Both the position numbers and the translations under genes were made by a program. Of a stretch of DNA of 64,000 nucleotides, positions 57,841 through 64,000 are shown in pieces; position 1 is the stretch's first letter, and every line of letters starts with the position of its first letter. The notes below the pieces were generated by a model, which saw only the letters and a program-made list of their open reading frames with translations, searched no databases and was not told the origin of the DNA. Origin of the DNA: Achromobacter sp. MFA1 R4 (GTDB lineage Bacteria; Pseudomonadota; Gammaproteobacteria; Burkholderiales; Burkholderiaceae_B). The DNA lies in the NCBI RefSeq assembly GCF_900156745.1, contig NZ_LT707065.1, positions 3,968,001 to 4,032,000 of the forward strand, written 5' to 3'.

Positions 57841-60465
57841 ATGAAATCCTCCGAGATTCGCCAGCAGTTCCTGCAATTCTTCAAGTCCAAGGGACACACC
57901 ATCGTCCCTTCGTCGTCGCTCGTCCCCGGCAACGACCCGACCCTGCTCTTCACCAATTCGGGCATGGTCCAGTTCAAGGACGTCTTCACGGGCAAGGAAT
58001 CGCGGTCGTATACGCGTGCAACCTCGTCGCAGCGCAGCGTGCGCGCCGGGGGCAAGCACAATGACCTGGAGAACGTGGGCTATACCGCCCGCCACCATAC
58101 GTTCTTCGAAATGCTGGGCAATTTCAGCTTTGGCGACTACTTCAAGCGCGACGCCATCCAGTACGCATGGGAGCTGCTGACGCAGGTCTACAAGTTGCCG
58201 GCGGAAAAGCTCTGGGTCACGGTCTACCAGGAAGACGACGAGGCCTATGACATCTGGGCCAAGGAAGTCGGCGTGCCGACCGAGCGCATCATCCGCATCG
58301 GCGACAACAAGGGCGCGCGCTACGCCTCCGACAACTTCTGGCAGATGGCGGACACCGGCCCCTGCGGTCCGTGCTCGGAAATCTTCTTTGACCACGGCCC
58401 CGAGATCTGGGGCGGCCCTCCGGGATCCCCCGAAGAAGACGGCGACCGCTACATCGAAATCTGGAACCTCGTGTTCATGCAGTTCGAACGCGATGCCGCG
58501 GGCAACATGCCGCGACTGCCGCGTCCCTGTGTCGATACCGGCATGGGTCTCGAACGCATCGCCGCCGTGCTGCAGGGCGTGCATTCCAACTACGAAATCG
58601 ACCTCTTCCAGCACCTCATTGCGGCCGCCGCGCGCGAAACCGGCATCAAGGATCTGGAAGACAACTCGCTCAAGGTCATCGCCGACCACATCCGCGCCTG
58701 CTCGTTCCTCATCGTCGACGGCGTGATTCCCAGCAACGAAGGCCGGGGCTACGTGCTGCGCCGCATCGTCCGCCGCGCCCTGCGCCACGGCTACAAGCTG
58801 GGCCAGACCAAGCCTTTCTTCCATCGCCTGGTGCCGGATCTCGTCGCCGAAATGGGCGAGGCCTATCCGGAGCTGGCCGCCGCGGCCGAGCGCGTGGCCC
58901 AGGTGCTCAAGCAGGAAGAAGAGCGCTTCGGCGAAACCCTCGAACACGGCATGCGCATCCTGGACTCCGCCCTGGCCAACGTGCCCAAGGGCGGCGTGCT
59001 GGACGGCACCACGCTGTTCACGCTTTACGACACCTATGGCTTCCCGGTCGACCTCACCGCCGACATCTGCCGCGAACGTGAAGTCGAGGTCGACATGGCC
59101 GGCTTCGAAGTCGCCATGGAGCGCCAGCGCGACCAGGCCCGAGCCGCCGGCAAGTTCAAGATGGCCGAAGGCCTCAGCTACGAAGGCGCCGAGACGCGCT
59201 TCGAAGGCTACGAAAAACTTGAACTGGACAACGTCAAGGTCACGGCCCTGTACGTGGATGGCACGCAGGTCCAGCAAGTGAAGGCCGGCCAGAGCGCGGT
59301 CGTCGTGCTGGACGCCACCCCGTTCTACGCGGAGTCCGGCGGCCAGGTGGGCGACACCGGTCTGCTGCAAGCCGATGGCGTGCGTTTTGCCGTCGCCGAC
59401 ACCCTGAAAATCCAGGCTGGCGTGTCCGGCCACCATGGCGTGCTGGAATCCGGATCGCTGTCGGTCGGCGATACGCTGCTGGCGCGCGTGGACGCCGTGC
59501 GCCGCGCCCGCACGGTGCGCAACCACTCGGCCACGCACCTCATGCACAAGGCCCTGCGCCAGGTGCTGGGCGCGCACGTGCAACAGCGCGGCTCGCTCGT
59601 CGATCCCGACAAGACCCGTTTCGACTTTGCGCAGGACGCACCGCTGACGGCCGAGCAGATCGCTCGCGTCGAAGCCATCGTCAACGCCGAAGTCCTGGCC
59701 AACCAGCCCACCGTTGCCCAGGTCATGGGCTATGACGACGCGGTCAAGGGCGGCGCCATGGCGCTGTTCGGCGAAAAATACGGCGATACGGTCCGCGTCC
59801 TCGATATCGGCTTTTCGCGTGAACTCTGCGGCGGCACGCACGTCAGCCGCACCGGCGACATCGGCCTGTTCAAGATCGTCTCCGAAGGCGGCGTGGCGGC
59901 GGGCGTACGTCGCATCGAAGCCATCACCGGCGATAACGCGCTCGCATGGGTGCAGAACCAGAACGCCTTGCTGACCCAGGTCGCCGGCATGCTGCGCACC
60001 ACGCCCGCCGATCTGCCCGCGCGCATCGCGCAGGTGCAGGATCAGGTCAAGACGCTCGAAAAGGAACTGGAGCAATCGCGCAACAAGCTCGCTGCCAGCG
60101 CCGGCAACGATCTGGCGTCCAGCGCCGCTGTCGACGTCAAGGGCATCAAGGTCCTGGCGGCCAGCATCGGCGACGTCGATCCCAAGGCGCTGCGCGGCAT
60201 GGTCGACAACCTGAAAGACCGCCTGAAACCCGCTGTCGTGCTGCTGGCCACCGGTTCTGCCGATGGCAAGATCAGTGTCGTGGGTGGCGTCACGGCCGAC
60301 CTGACCGACCGCATCAAGGCCGGTGATCTGGTGGGCTTTGTCGCCGGCCAGGTGGGCGGCAAGGGTGGCGGCCGTCCCGACATGGCCATGGGCGGCGGCA
60401 CGGACATCGCCGCGCTCCCCGCGGCCATCGCCGGGGTGCAGAAGTGGGTGGACGAGCGCCTCTGA
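57841..60465 (+). CDS. alaS: alanyl-tRNA synthetase
   Basis: The 874-residue enzyme starts [20 protein letters not shown], the AlaS N-terminus; a longer frame runs upstream through pilV and is not used. The class II aminoacylation domain has [14 protein letters not shown] and [23 protein letters not shown]. The editing domain has zinc ligands H562, H566, C663 and H667 (HSATH and CGGTH). A glycine-rich DHHA1 domain [15 protein letters not shown] ends the protein. It charges tRNA-Ala and removes mischarged Ser or Gly. The next gene starts at its stop codon. Confidence 0.98.
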   Translation: MKSSEIRQQFLQFFKSKGHTIVPSSSLVPGNDPTLLFTNSGMVQFKDVFTGKESRSYTRATSSQRSVRAGGKHNDLENVGYTARHHTFFEMLGNFSFGDYFKRDAIQYAWELLTQVYKLPAEKLWVTVYQEDDEAYDIWAKEVGVPTERIIRIGDNKGARYASDNFWQMADTGPCGPCSEIFFDHGPEIWGGPPGSPEEDGDRYIEIWNLVFMQFERDAAGNMPRLPRPCVDTGMGLERIAAVLQGVHSNYEIDLFQHLIAAAARETGIKDLEDNSLKVIADHIRACSFLIVDGVIPSNEGRGYVLRRIVRRALRHGYKLGQTKPFFHRLVPDLVAEMGEAYPELAAAAERVAQVLKQEEERFGETLEHGMRILDSALANVPKGGVLDGTTLFTLYDTYGFPVDLTADICREREVEVDMAGFEVAMERQRDQARAAGKFKMAEGLSYEGAETRFEGYEKLELDNVKVTALYVDGTQVQQVKAGQSAVVVLDATPFYAESGGQVGDTGLLQADGVRFAVADTLKIQAGVSGHHGVLESGSLSVGDTLLARVDAVRRARTVRNHSATHLMHKALRQVLGAHVQQRGSLVDPDKTRFDFAQDAPLTAEQIARVEAIVNAEVLANQPTVAQVMGYDDAVKGGAMALFGEKYGDTVRVLDIGFSRELCGGTHVSRTGDIGLFKIVSEGGVAAGVRRIEAITGDNALAWVQNQNALLTQVAGMLRTTPADLPARIAQVQDQVKTLEKELEQSRNKLAASAGNDLASSAAVDVKGIKVLAASIGDVDPKALRGMVDNLKDRLKPAVVLLATGSADGKISVVGGVTADLTDRIKAGDLVGFVAGQVGGKGGGRPDMAMGGGTDIAALPAAIAGVQKWVDERL

Positions 60466-60734
60466 TGAGCGACGTCGATTCCAGCCTCGATGCCGGCGCC
60501 CAGGCGCCGGCCTTCGAGCAAGAGGTCGATGCCAGCGGCCTGACCTGTCCCTTGCCCATTCTGCGGGCAAAGAAGGCGCTTGCGCAGATGGAAAGCGGAC
60601 AGGTGGTGCGCGTCATCACCACCGACCGCAATGCCCTCCGCGATTTCCAGGCCTTTGCCCGCCAGACCGGCAACACGCTGGTCGCGCAGCAAGAGGCCGA
60701 GGGGCGCTGCGTGCATTTCCTGCGCCGACGCTAG
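60465..60734 (+). CDS. TusA/SirA-family sulfurtransferase-like protein
   Basis: The 89-residue protein begins at the alaS stop (TGATG). It has the family signature LTCPLPILRAKKAL with the catalytic-type Cys28 in CPLP, and the DFQAFARQTGNTL segment. TusA relays persulfide sulfur for tRNA thiolation and other pathways; YedF relatives have related roles. The first 18 residues are an extra acidic leader. Which of the subfamilies it belongs to is not decided here. A terminator follows. Confidence 0.88.
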   Translation: MSDVDSSLDAGAQAPAFEQEVDASGLTCPLPILRAKKALAQMESGQVVRVITTDRNALRDFQAFARQTGNTLVAQQEAEGRCVHFLRRR

Positions 60735-60761
60735 TCCGCCGACCTCCCGCGCCCAAACGTC

Positions 60762-60788
60762 AAGGCCCGCTCATCGCGGGCCTTGTTT
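60762..60788 (+). terminator. intrinsic terminator after the tusA-like gene
   Basis: Arms AAGGCCCGC (60762-60770) and GCGGGCCTT (60776-60784) with a 5-nt loop, then GTTT. It lies just after the tusA-like gene and before the convergent periplasmic-protein gene. Confidence 0.7.
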
Positions 60789-60801
60789 CATGCCGCGCCG
60801 T

Positions 60802-61392
60802 CTATCTGTGGATGGCCGCGGCGACCGCCTGGGTGACCGTGAAGTCCACCAGATCGCCTTCCTTGAGCTGCTGAAGCTTCTCGCGCAGGGCCGGGTCTCG
60901 GACCTGGATGGTGCGCCTGCCGCCCTGGGGCCCCTTCAATATGACCAGATTCGCGCTGCGATTGATATGCCAGATCTCGGCCGTGATCGTGGTCTGCCGG
61001 CCGATGGCGCCGCCCGGCATCGCGCCCTTGGCCGCGCGGGTGGCCGCGGTCTCGGTCACGACCTCCGGCGCGCCGGAGCCCGCCGGGCGCACGTCCACCG
61101 CCACGGACTCGTAATAGTCCAGCGTCAATGTGTCCCCCGGCTTGATTTGCTGGAAGTTGCGAATGTCCGGCCCTGCAACGATTTCCACGGTGTTCCCATC
61201 GGCGCCCCGCAGCGTGATCGTCCGGCTGGCCGGGTCCACCGCCGTGACCTGGCCCGAGGCCGTGGTCAGTGCGGCGCCGATCACCCGCGCGGATGTGCCA
61301 GTGGGCAACGCAAGTGATCCCGCCAGCAGTCCAGCCACAGCCAGGCGCGCGACGGGAGCGAAGACTGATTTTTGGTTCTTCATGGTGTGCAC
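60802..61392 (-). CDS. exported protein of unknown function with an internal repeat
   Basis: The 196-residue precursor has a signal peptide (about 1-36, cut near TSA-R). The mature part contains two related units of about 55 residues. The first (about 45-101) reads ASGQVTAVDPASRTITLRG...IKPGDTLTLDYYESVAV. The second (about 135-193) reads ITAEIWHINRSANLVILKG...LKEGDLVDFTVTQAVAA. Each looks like a small beta-barrel in which a linear segment ends in K-x-GD-x-(V/L)-x-(F/Y). I do not recognise a named family. It is probably periplasmic. Neighbours give no clue to function. The second possible start (MKNQK) is three codons inside. Confidence 0.8.
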   Translation of the reverse strand: MHTMKNQKSVFAPVARLAVAGLLAGSLALPTGTSARVIGAALTTASGQVTAVDPASRTITLRGADGNTVEIVAGPDIRNFQQIKPGDTLTLDYYESVAVDVRPAGSGAPEVVTETAATRAAKGAMPGGAIGRQTTITAEIWHINRSANLVILKGPQGGRRTIQVRDPALREKLQQLKEGDLVDFTVTQAVAAAIHR

Positions 61393-61824
61393 ACTCCAGT
61401 GAAAGGTAGTTCGTGGGGGGGAAGTGGGGCAAAAAGCAGGGACGTGGCCGCATGGTCCGATAAGTCCGGACGCCGGGCAGGGAGGCGGGGAGGGGGAGAA
61501 AGCGGTCGCTGGACGGCGACCAGCAAAGACGTGGCGTAGAGTTTTGCGCGGGTCGACATGAATCCGATCGCTCCAATCAGATTGCTCTTCAGACGCAACA
61601 ACTGCTCAAACGCATTAAAACGGGCTGTTTGCAGGCACAAGCAGCGCGGGGAGGCTACACTTCGGGCTGCGGCGGGCCTGGGGCCTTGTTTTGTAGAATA
61701 CCCGGATGTGGTGTTTTAGGATATAAATCGCGCCGCATCGCAGAATTCAGCACTCCCATTTGCCAGCAGGCTTTAATCAGTGCTAGAATTTCCCGTTTTT
61801 CACAACTAATTCAAGGGATTACCT
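61393..61824. other. 432-nt intergenic region before rpsP
   Basis: No convincing gene. The left part (61393-61640) is the upstream region of the minus-strand exported protein; a short minus-strand frame here (61380-61640) lacks a ribosome site or recognisable family. The right part carries the rpsP promoter. TAGAAT also occurs at 61694-61699 and may mark a second promoter. Confidence 0.6.
61760..61789 (+). promoter_or_regulatory. rpsP operon promoter
   Basis: TTGCCA (61760-61765), an 18-nt spacer and TAGAAT (61784-61789). The transcript would begin about 28 nt before the rpsP start. Confidence 0.6.
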
Positions 61825-62085
61825 ATGGTGGTGATTCGCCTGGCCCGCGGTGGGTCCAAGAAGCGTCCGTTCTACAACCTGGTGGCCACCGATTCGCGTA
61901 ACCGTCGCGATGGCCGTTTTATCGAGCGCGTGGGTTTTTACAACCCCGTGGCTAGCGAAGGCACGGAAAACCTGCGCATTGCGCTGGATCGCGTGCAGTA
62001 CTGGACCGGCACCGGCGCGCAACTGTCGCCCGCCGTCGAGCGTCTGGTCAAGGAATACTCGGCCAAGGTTTCCGCTGCGGCCTGA
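61825..62085 (+). CDS. rpsP: 30S ribosomal protein S16
   Basis: The 86-residue protein has the S16 N-terminus [41 protein letters not shown] and normal length. It is required for 30S assembly. It opens the conserved rpsP-rimM-trmD order; rplS, which often follows, is not seen here. Confidence 0.98.
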   Translation: MVVIRLARGGSKKRPFYNLVATDSRNRRDGRFIERVGFYNPVASEGTENLRIALDRVQYWTGTGAQLSPAVERLVKEYSAKVSAAA

Positions 62086-62104
62086 TTGCCCGCGTCGCGT
62101 ATTT

Positions 62105-62204
62105 TTGGCTGATACTCTTGGCTGATGCTGATACGCGAACTGCTGGTTTTTCCACGCTGAAAGCTACACGCTTGAAAGCTACCATTCATAGCTGATTCAT
62201 AGCT
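62105..62204. repeat. three consecutive short direct duplications in the rpsP-rimM spacer
   Basis: The spacer contains three adjacent pairs: TTGGCTGAT (62105-62113, 62118-62126), TGAAAGCTAC (62158-62167, 62173-62182) and ATTCATAGCT (62184-62193, 62195-62204). They look like small slippage duplications in the leader of rimM. Confidence 0.8.
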
Positions 62205-62231
62205 ATCTAAGCCCGATAAAGAGCACGATAC

Positions 62232-62849
62232 ATGCCTGATGCCGCAACCTCCAACGCGGCGCCCACGGATTTGGTCGAGCTTGGCCGCATCACTGCAGCC
62301 TACGGTGTGAAAGGCTGGGTTAAAGTGCAGCCGCATTCGGCCAACGCCGAAGTGCTGCTCTCAGCGTCTCAATGGTGGTTGACTCGCCCTGTGCCTGAAT
62401 TGGCGCGGGGCGCTGTCGCGTCTGCACCTGTCGCATTCAAGGTCCTGCAAGCCCGTTCGCAGGGCGCCACCGTGGTGGCGCAACTGCAGGGCATCACGGA
62501 TCGCGACCAGGCCGAGGCGCTGCGCGGGCATACCGTGCAGGCGCCGCGCGGGTCATTTCCCGCGCCCGAGGAAGACGAATACTACTGGGTCGATCTCATC
62601 GGTTGCGCGCTGTATTCCAGCGCCAACGGCGAACCCGCGCTGATAGGCGTGGTAAGCGAGGTCCTCGACAACGGCGCGCATGCCGTGTTGAAGGTCCAGC
62701 TCCAGAAGGCTGGGGACCAAGGTCCCGAGACCCTGTTGGACGCCAAAGGCCGGCCCGCCGAAATGCTCGTTCCGTTCGTACGCGCGCACATCCACGCCGT
62801 CGATCTGGCTGCCCGCCGCATCGACAGCGATTGGCCCGCGGATTTCTGA
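62232..62849 (+). CDS. rimM: ribosome maturation factor RimM
   Basis: RimM assists maturation of the 30S head, near S19. The 205-residue protein has the N-terminal RimM barrel with [16 protein letters not shown] (about 16-31). The C-terminal PRC-barrel has [16 protein letters not shown] and [21 protein letters not shown]. It lies between rpsP (146 nt) and trmD, and its stop overlaps the trmD start (TGATG). Confidence 0.96.
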   Translation: MPDAATSNAAPTDLVELGRITAAYGVKGWVKVQPHSANAEVLLSASQWWLTRPVPELARGAVASAPVAFKVLQARSQGATVVAQLQGITDRDQAEALRGHTVQAPRGSFPAPEEDEYYWVDLIGCALYSSANGEPALIGVVSEVLDNGAHAVLKVQLQKAGDQGPETLLDAKGRPAEMLVPFVRAHIHAVDLAARRIDSDWPADF

Positions 62850-63721
62850 TGCGTATCGACGTCGTTACGCTGTTCCCCGAGATGTTCGGGGTGGTGCGCG
62901 ACCTCGGCGTCACCGGCCGGGCCCATGCCCAGGGCCGGTGGCAGTTGCGCACCTGGAATCCGCGCGATTTCACCCACGACGTGCATCGCACCGTGGACGA
63001 CCGCCCCTACGGCGGGGGGCCTGGCATGGTCATGATGGCCGGTCCCCTGGAGGCCGCCGTCAGTGCGGCTCAGCGATCCCGCGCCGAGCAAGGCCTAAGT
63101 CCCGCGCCGGTCGCGCTGCTGGCCCCCGTGGGCCGGCGCTATGACCAGGCGGGCGCTGAAGCCCTGGCCGCCAGCGATGGCCTCATCCTCATCTGCGGCC
63201 GCTACGAAGGCGTCGACCAGCGGTTCATCGATCGCTGCGTCACCCATGAAATCTCCCTGGGCGACTTCGTGCTGTCCGGCGGAGAGATCGCCGCACTCGC
63301 GGTGATCGATGCCGCCGTGCGCCTCTTGCCCGGCGTGCTCAATGATGGCGATTCCGCCCTGCAGGATTCGTTCAACGACACCTTGTCCGGTCTGCTGGAC
63401 AGCCCGCACTACACGCGCCCGGAAGTCTATGAGGGCGAGCCGGTGCCGGCTCCCTTGTTGAGCGGGCATCATGCCAATATCGCGCGTTGGCGCCGTGAGC
63501 GCTCGCTGGCGTTGACCGCGGCGCGACGGCCCGAGCTCATCGATGCAGCCCGAGCCAAGGGCTGGCTGAACAAGCTGGACGAGCGTTTCCTGGCCGAGCT
63601 GGCCGGGTCGCCGCTTCCTGCCGATACGACGCCTTCCCGCCGCCGCCGGCCGCGCAAGGCGTCAGGCGCCGACACCGCGCCTTCCACGGCCGGCGCTTCC
63701 AAGCCGACCGACGCCGCCTGA
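62849..63721 (+). CDS. trmD: tRNA (guanine-37-N1)-methyltransferase
   Basis: TrmD methylates G37 in tRNAs reading CNN codons, preventing frameshifts. The protein is 290 residues, somewhat longer than E. coli TrmD (255). The SPOUT core is intact: [22 protein letters not shown] (54-62), GRYEGVDQR (117-125) and [11 protein letters not shown] (136-146) of the SAM-binding knot. The last 35 residues are a basic, alanine/threonine-rich tail that is probably disordered. It begins at the rimM stop. Confidence 0.97.
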   Translation: MRIDVVTLFPEMFGVVRDLGVTGRAHAQGRWQLRTWNPRDFTHDVHRTVDDRPYGGGPGMVMMAGPLEAAVSAAQRSRAEQGLSPAPVALLAPVGRRYDQAGAEALAASDGLILICGRYEGVDQRFIDRCVTHEISLGDFVLSGGEIAALAVIDAAVRLLPGVLNDGDSALQDSFNDTLSGLLDSPHYTRPEVYEGEPVPAPLLSGHHANIARWRRERSLALTAARRPELIDAARAKGWLNKLDERFLAELAGSPLPADTTPSRRRRPRKASGADTAPSTAGASKPTDAA

Positions 63722-63856
63722 CGTCTCCGCCGGCCGTTTCCCCCTGATGTTTCCGCAGGGGTCTCCGCCCCGCCTGTCCGCCATCTGCCGCTCGTCGCCG
63801 TCACGCGGCTGCGCCCGCGATGCGCGGGACGCCGGTCTGCGCGGCAAGCAAAACAA

Positions 63857-63881
63857 AAGCCCCGGAACGTGTCCGGGGCTT
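63857..63881 (-). terminator. hairpin between trmD and the valS-like gene
   Basis: A perfect 10-bp stem AAGCCCCGGA/TCCGGGGCTT (63857-63866 and 63872-63881). On the minus strand it is followed by TTGTTTTGC, so it ends the convergent gene at 63908 and may also stop trmD transcripts. Confidence 0.75.
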
Positions 63882-63907
63882 CTGGGTTGCTGCGAGCGAA
63901 GCGGAGA

Positions 63908-64000
63908 TCAGTCCCCCAGCTTGGCGCGCTGCTCCTGCACCTTCTGCAGGGTCTCGCCAAACTGCGCCATGCGCGCCTTCTCCTGTTCGACCACGGCCGC
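63908..64000 (-). CDS. probable valyl-tRNA synthetase, C-terminal end (cut by window edge)
   Basis: The last 30 codons of a minus-strand gene lie in the window, ending at TGA 63910-63908. The peptide is an amphipathic coiled-coil segment [20 protein letters not shown] followed by EQRAKLGD. It resembles the C-terminal coiled coil of bacterial ValS, which ends with E-x-x-R-x-x-x-F-x-x-T-L-x-K-x-x-x-Q. The match is short, so other coiled-coil proteins are possible. A terminator follows. Confidence 0.5.
   Translation of the reverse strand, partial: AAVVEQEKARMAQFGETLQKVQEQRAKLGD

Noticed and set aside
61380-61640. Possible 86-residue minus-strand gene upstream of the exported protein
   Set aside because: No ribosome site, no recognisable domain and overlap with the start of the better-supported gene at 61392.

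Overview
This window is GC-rich chromosomal DNA of a betaproteobacterium in Burkholderiales, family Alcaligenaceae, most like Bordetella or Achromobacter. That placement is inferred from gene content, protein character and codon bias; no rRNA is present to fix it. Nearly all of it is coding. I see no insertion sequence, prophage, tRNA, rRNA or CRISPR array.

Layout. 1-3943 (minus): purD-hemF-nadD-rsfS-rlmH-maf, a housekeeping operon. 4091-8703: yebC (minus), then a HerA-type NTPase, a tartrate/D-malate dehydrogenase behind an inverted-repeat operator, and a WaaZ-like LPS-core gene. 8769-13618 (minus): an EmrAB plus outer-membrane-lipoprotein efflux pump with its MarR regulator. 13650-16673: two divergent EamA exporters and a quinone reductase. 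16797-24039: queH and glnE (minus), yhdP (plus). 24147-25850: rho and trxA (minus). 26174-32386: parE, a small membrane protein, parC and a DUF418 protein (plus). 32391-38632 (minus): a TAXI-type TRAP transporter, a class III aminotransferase and an RpiR regulator, probably one uptake and catabolism unit. 38927-42802 (plus): ectR-ectA-ectB-ectC-ectD for ectoine and 5-hydroxyectoine. 42926-48556: MOSC protein, a guanidinium exporter behind a guanidine-II riboswitch (minus), panD, a ferredoxin-reductase fusion, dadA and an orphan periplasmic binding protein. 48833-57761 (plus): an eight-gene type IVb pilus cluster, the clearest accessory block. 57841-64000: alaS, a TusA-like gene, a repeat-containing periplasmic protein (minus), rpsP-rimM-trmD, and the 3-prime end of a probable valS (minus).

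Regulation that can be read directly: a two-hairpin guanidine-II riboswitch with ACGG and ACGA loops before sugE; TGCCTAG-type palindromes in both promoters of the efflux locus; a near-consensus sigma-70 promoter with an overlapping inverted repeat before ectR; paired CATATG palindromes before the rpiR gene; an inverted repeat around the -10 of the tartrate dehydrogenase gene; and a tandem 24-bp duplication between trxA and parE in which each copy contains CTGT-N8-ACAG, the LexA-box pattern.

The most unusual region is the pilus cluster. Its first gene joins a VirB9/TrbG-like domain to a TcpQ-like C-terminus. It has no prepilin peptidase, lytic transglycosylase or shufflon recombinase nearby, and a run of nine 8-bp repeats lies just upstream of it.
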